Source: JADDRA01 sp051005375 (GTDB taxonomy: Bacteria > Actinomycetota > Acidimicrobiia > Acidimicrobiales > CADCSY01). From it: a stretch of 7,577 bases of DNA. The notes beneath the pieces were generated by a model that had not been told where the DNA came from, searched no databases, and saw only the letters and a program-made list of their open reading frames with translations. The stretch lies in assembly GCA_051005375.1 (NCBI GenBank), contig JBPCJK010000093.1:1-7577 (forward strand). Direction: 5' to 3'. This document shows, one piece after another, positions 5,125 to 7,577 of this stretch; within the stretch, counting starts at the first letter, position 1; each line of letters starts with the position of its first letter. Position numbers and translations under genes: made by a program.

Positions 5125-6458
5125 TGGAACGCCAGCAGGACTACGTCATGCGCACGGTGGAGGAGCGGGGGATCCGCTTCGTCCAGCTGTGGTTCACCGA
5201 CGTGCTCGGTACGCCCAAGGCGTTCAGCATCACCCCCGCCGAGTTGGAGACCGCCCTGGAAGAGGGCATGACCTTCGACGGCTCCGCCATCCAGGGGTTC
5301 AGCCGGGTCCAGGAGAGCGACGTGCTCGCCCGCCCCGACCCCAAGACCTTCCAGATCCTCCCCCTCGGCGACAGCAGCGCGCCCGTGGCCCGGGTGTTCT
5401 GTGACGTCATCAACCTCGACGGCACCCCCTTCGAGGGCGACCCTCGCAACGTGCTCCGCCGCGCCCTGGAGCGGGCCCGGGAGCGGGGCTTCTCCTTCTA
5501 CGCCGCCCCCGAGGTCGAGTACTTCTACTTCGCCAACGCCGACCCGACCCATCCTCCCGCCCTGCTCGACCGGGGCTCGTACTTCGAGCTCTCAGTGGCC
5601 GACCTGACCACCGACCTGCGCAAGCAGACGGTGCTGACCCTCGAGGAGATGGGGGTCCCCGTCGAGTACTCCCAGCACGAGGACAGCCCCAGCCAGCACG
5701 AGATCGACCTGCGCCACACCGACGCCCTCACCATGGCCGACACGGTCATGACGCTGCGGCTCATGGTCAAGGAGATCGCCCGGGAGCGAGGCGTCTTCGC
5801 CAGCTTCATGCCCAAGCCCATGGCCGGGGTCCAGGGGTCGGGCATGCACACCCACTTCTCGCTGTTCGAGGGCGACGTGAACGCCTTCCACGACCCCGGC
5901 GACGAGCACGGCCTGTCCAAGGTGGCCAAGGGGTTCATCGCCGGGCTGCTCCGCCACGCCCCCGAGATCACCGCCGTCACCAACCAGTGGGTCAACTCCT
6001 ACAAGCGCCTGGTGGTCGGCTACGAGGCGCCGGTCTACGTCTCCTGGGCCCGCAACAACCGCTCGGTGGTGGTGAACGTGCCCCACTCCAAGCGCAACAA
6101 GGCCGACTCCACCCGCATCGAGTACCGGGCCCCCGACCCCGCCTGCAACCCCTACCTGGCCTTCGCCATGGTGCTGGCCGCCGGCCTCAAGGGCGTCGAG
6201 GAGGGCTACGAGCTGCCGCCCGAGACCCAGGCCAACCTCTACGAGCTCACCCCCGAAGAGCTGCTGGCCGAGGGCATCCGCCCCCTGCCCGGCAACCTCA
6301 ACGAAGCCGTCGCCGCTATGGAATGCTCCGAGCTGGCGGCGGCCACGCTCGGTGAGCACGTCTTCGAGTGGTTCATCCGCAACAAGCGGGCGGAGTGGGC
6401 CGACTACAAGACCCAGGTGAGCCAGTTCGAGCTCGACCGCTACCTCCCCCGGCTGTAG
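5124..6458 (+). CDS. Glutamine synthetase family protein, GlnA2-like (type I-alpha)
   Basis: This is a second GS homologue of 444 residues. It has the catalytic set FDGSAIQGF (51-59), the metal ligands Glu130 and Glu132 (APEVEY), SQHEDSPSQHEID (183-195), GSGMHTHFSLF (238-248), NSYKRLVVGYEAPV (291-304), RNNRSVVV (310-317) and IEYRAPDP (332-339). It is about 30 residues shorter than the neighbouring glnA. Its C-terminus (SELAAATLGEHVFEWFIRNK, then a YLPRL end) resembles actinobacterial GlnA2. At the loop aligned with the adenylylation site it reads NLYELTPEEL (371-380), not the I-beta YDLPPE form, so I expect no adenylylation. Where I-beta enzymes have HHEV it has QHED, keeping the metal-binding Glu. 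It may make glutamine, or act on another amine as some GlnA-like proteins do (gamma-glutamylation). The ATG at 5124 has GAGGAGG five bases upstream. It heads an operon with the GlnR-like regulator 8 bases downstream. Confidence 0.93.
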   Translation: MERQQDYVMRTVEERGIRFVQLWFTDVLGTPKAFSITPAELETALEEGMTFDGSAIQGFSRVQESDVLARPDPKTFQILPLGDSSAPVARVFCDVINLDGTPFEGDPRNVLRRALERARERGFSFYAAPEVEYFYFANADPTHPPALLDRGSYFELSVADLTTDLRKQTVLTLEEMGVPVEYSQHEDSPSQHEIDLRHTDALTMADTVMTLRLMVKEIARERGVFASFMPKPMAGVQGSGMHTHFSLFEGDVNAFHDPGDEHGLSKVAKGFIAGLLRHAPEITAVTNQWVNSYKRLVVGYEAPVYVSWARNNRSVVVNVPHSKRNKADSTRIEYRAPDPACNPYLAFAMVLAAGLKGVEEGYELPPETQANLYELTPEELLAEGIRPLPGNLNEAVAAMECSELAAATLGEHVFEWFIRNKRAEWADYKTQVSQFELDRYLPRL

Positions 6459-6466
6459 GACCGACG

Positions 6467-7144
6467 GTGGAACCGCTGCTGATCTACCCCGACCCTCCTG
6501 CCCCCGAGCTGGCCCAGGCGCTCGACCTCGGCGGCTACCCGTGGAAGTCGGTGACCGACGCCGACGGGGCGGCCCGCATGGCCCCTGACGACGGGTGGGC
6601 CGGAGGGGTGGTGGCCGCCGACCACGACCCGGAAGGGGCGTTCGCCCTGTGCCGCGCCCTGCGCAAGCGTGACCTGCCCCTCGAGCCCCTCCTGGTCCTG
6701 GTGAGCGCCGCCCAGCTCAAGGACCTCGAGCTGCGGGAGGACCTGTTCGACGACTTCTGCCTGGCCCCGGTGCGGTCGCACGAGCTCGAGGCCCGGCTCA
6801 AGCACCTCTTTTGGCGTACCGGGCAGGGCACTCGCCCGGAGCTGGTCGAGTACGGCGACCTGATGCTCAACTTGGAGACGTACCAGGCGGCCATCGCCGG
6901 TCGGCCCCTCGACCTCACCTACATGGAGTACGAGCTGTTGAAGTTCCTGTCGTCGCACCCAGGCAAGGTGTTCACCCGGGAGACACTGCTCAGCCGGGTG
7001 TGGGGGTACGATTACTACGGCGGTGCCCGCACGGTCGACGTCCACGTCCGCCGGCTGCGGGCCAAGCTGGGCGAGGAGCGTGCCAACCTCATCCACACCG
7101 TACGTTCGGTGGGCTACCGCTTCGGCGAGACCCGCTGGGGGTAG
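6467..7144 (+). CDS. GlnR-like OmpR-family transcriptional regulator with degenerate receiver
   Basis: This 225-residue DNA-binding regulator resembles actinobacterial GlnR, the global nitrogen regulator. The N-terminal part (1-118) has receiver-domain shape but lacks its key residues. The usual acidic pair after strand 1 is absent (LLIYPDPP), the region of the phospho-acceptor reads VVAADHDP (48-55) with no clear Asp in place, and the conserved Lys is lost in DDFCLAPV (95-102). The C-terminal part is a standard winged helix (about 125-221): LDLTYMEYELLKFL, then HPGKVFTRETLL and VWGYDYYGGARTV, recognition helix DVHVRRLRAKL (191-201), and the wing ending VGYRFG. Activation is therefore probably not by classical phosphorylation, as known for GlnR. 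The frame is open from 6368, but GTG at 6467 is the sensible start: AGGA, overlapping the upstream TAG, lies 6 bases before it. Co-transcription with a GS gene supports a nitrogen role. It could also be a paralogue with a narrower target set. Confidence 0.88.
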   Translation: MEPLLIYPDPPAPELAQALDLGGYPWKSVTDADGAARMAPDDGWAGGVVAADHDPEGAFALCRALRKRDLPLEPLLVLVSAAQLKDLELREDLFDDFCLAPVRSHELEARLKHLFWRTGQGTRPELVEYGDLMLNLETYQAAIAGRPLDLTYMEYELLKFLSSHPGKVFTRETLLSRVWGYDYYGGARTVDVHVRRLRAKLGEERANLIHTVRSVGYRFGETRWG

Positions 7145-7164
7145 GCGTCGTCGCCGAACCGGTC

Positions 7165-7512
7165 CTAGCCCACCCAGGCCCAGGCTTCGATCTCCACCAG
7201 GGCGTTTAGGGGCAGCTCGGCTACACCTATGGCCGAGCGGGCCGGGCGGTGCTCGCCGAAGGCGGCCACGTAGGTCTCGTTCATGGCGGCGTAGTCGCTG
7301 AGGTGACGCAGGAACACCGTGGTCTTGACCACGTCGTCCATGCTCGCCCCCTGGGACTCCAAGAGGCTCCGCAGGTTGTCGAGGGCCTGGCCGAGCTGTT
7401 CGCGGGTCCCGCCGTGGATCAAGCTGCCGTCCCTGAGGCCCACCTGGCCGGACACCACCAACCAGTCGCCGGCCCGCACGATGGGGGTGTAAGGGCCCAC
7501 GGGGCCGGTCAT
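7165..7512 (-). CDS. RidA/YjgF/Rid-family reactive intermediate deaminase
   Basis: This small protein of 115 residues is typical of the Rid family, trimeric cytosolic enzymes. Archetypal members hydrolyse 2-aminoacrylate and related enamine/imine intermediates, releasing ammonia. Signature segments are GPYTPIVRAGDWLVVSGQVG (6-25), DNLRSLLESQGASMDDVVKT (45-64), then VFLRHLSDYAAMNETY. It ends RPARSAIGV (89-97) and NALVEIEAWA (103-112). Arg92 in PARS matches the catalytic Arg of E. coli RidA, and the Glu residues of VEIEA match the conserved acidic site. The frame is open to 7566, but the leading residues (Pro/Gly-rich) are not family-like, so I chose ATG at 7512, with AAGGA about 10 bases upstream. 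It converges on the regulator gene with a 20-base gap and no visible terminator. Rid proteins vary in substrate, so the exact one is not assigned. Confidence 0.9.
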   Translation of the reverse strand: MTGPVGPYTPIVRAGDWLVVSGQVGLRDGSLIHGGTREQLGQALDNLRSLLESQGASMDDVVKTTVFLRHLSDYAAMNETYVAAFGEHRPARSAIGVAELPLNALVEIEAWAWVG

Positions 7513-7577
7513 GGCACTCACGTCCTTCCCGTCGGCCAGTCCTGGGGGCAATCCTGGCGCATCCACTCGGCGGCTGC

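Noticed and set aside
4656..5552. A 298-codon minus-strand frame spanning both glnA N-termini and the spacer
   Set aside because: It overlaps two well-supported GS genes, and its composition is that of a shadow frame. The divergent starts with good ribosome binding sites explain the region.
5592..6359. A 255-codon minus-strand frame opposite the GlnA2-like gene
   Set aside because: It is antisense to conserved catalytic motifs, Val/Gly/Leu-rich and without family features.
1..7577. tRNA or rRNA genes, CRISPR arrays, insertion sequences and attachment repeats
   Set aside because: I saw no cloverleaf-like segments, regularly spaced repeats, transposase or integrase motifs, or terminal inverted repeats on either strand.

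Overview
This is a GC-rich window, most likely from an actinobacterium. That call rests on G/C-heavy third codon positions, frequent GTG starts, a glutamine synthetase (GS) pair of the actinobacterial GlnA1/GlnA2 type, and a GlnR-like regulator. An Acidimicrobiia-like lineage is my guess and is not proven. The window divides into an accessory left part (1 to about 3400) and a conserved nitrogen-metabolism right part (about 3445 to 7577).

Left part, all on the minus strand. Reading in the direction of transcription there is a short unassigned ORF (3386-3195). Next comes a conserved hypothetical gene broken over two frames (3119 to about 2400). Then follow a TIGR04255-family protein (2207-1392), a protein with GWDG and DGGLQLEW motifs (1410-850), and a small protein of unknown function (824-393). 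Last is the first 127 codons of a DPPF-motif DNA adenine methyltransferase that runs off the left edge (381-1). From the TIGR04255 gene onward the genes overlap or lie a few to about 25 bases apart, so they look like one operon. Third positions in this block look less GC-biased than in the GS genes, which fits an acquired island beside glnA. The TIGR04255 cassette ending in a DNA methyltransferase is the best candidate here for an undescribed system, possibly a defence system.

Right part. Two glutamine synthetases are divergently transcribed from a 254-base spacer: an adenylylatable type I-beta enzyme (4869-3445, minus) and a GlnA2-like enzyme (5124-6458, plus). The second is followed after 8 bases by a GlnR-like winged-helix regulator with a degenerate receiver domain (6467-7144). 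A convergent RidA-family deaminase (7512-7165) closes the window. The spacer holds a direct repeat with an 11-base period, the spacing used by OmpR/PhoP/GlnR-type regulators. It also holds a possible 20-codon leader ORF whose stop overlaps the glnA2-like start (TGATG), and an inverted repeat beside the ribosome binding site. A second 11-base-period repeat lies just past the end of the first glnA.

A plausible reading is that the GlnR-like protein, made with the GlnA2-like enzyme, adjusts glutamine synthesis and perhaps the neighbouring promoters to nitrogen status. RidA would remove reactive enamine/imine intermediates of amino-acid metabolism.
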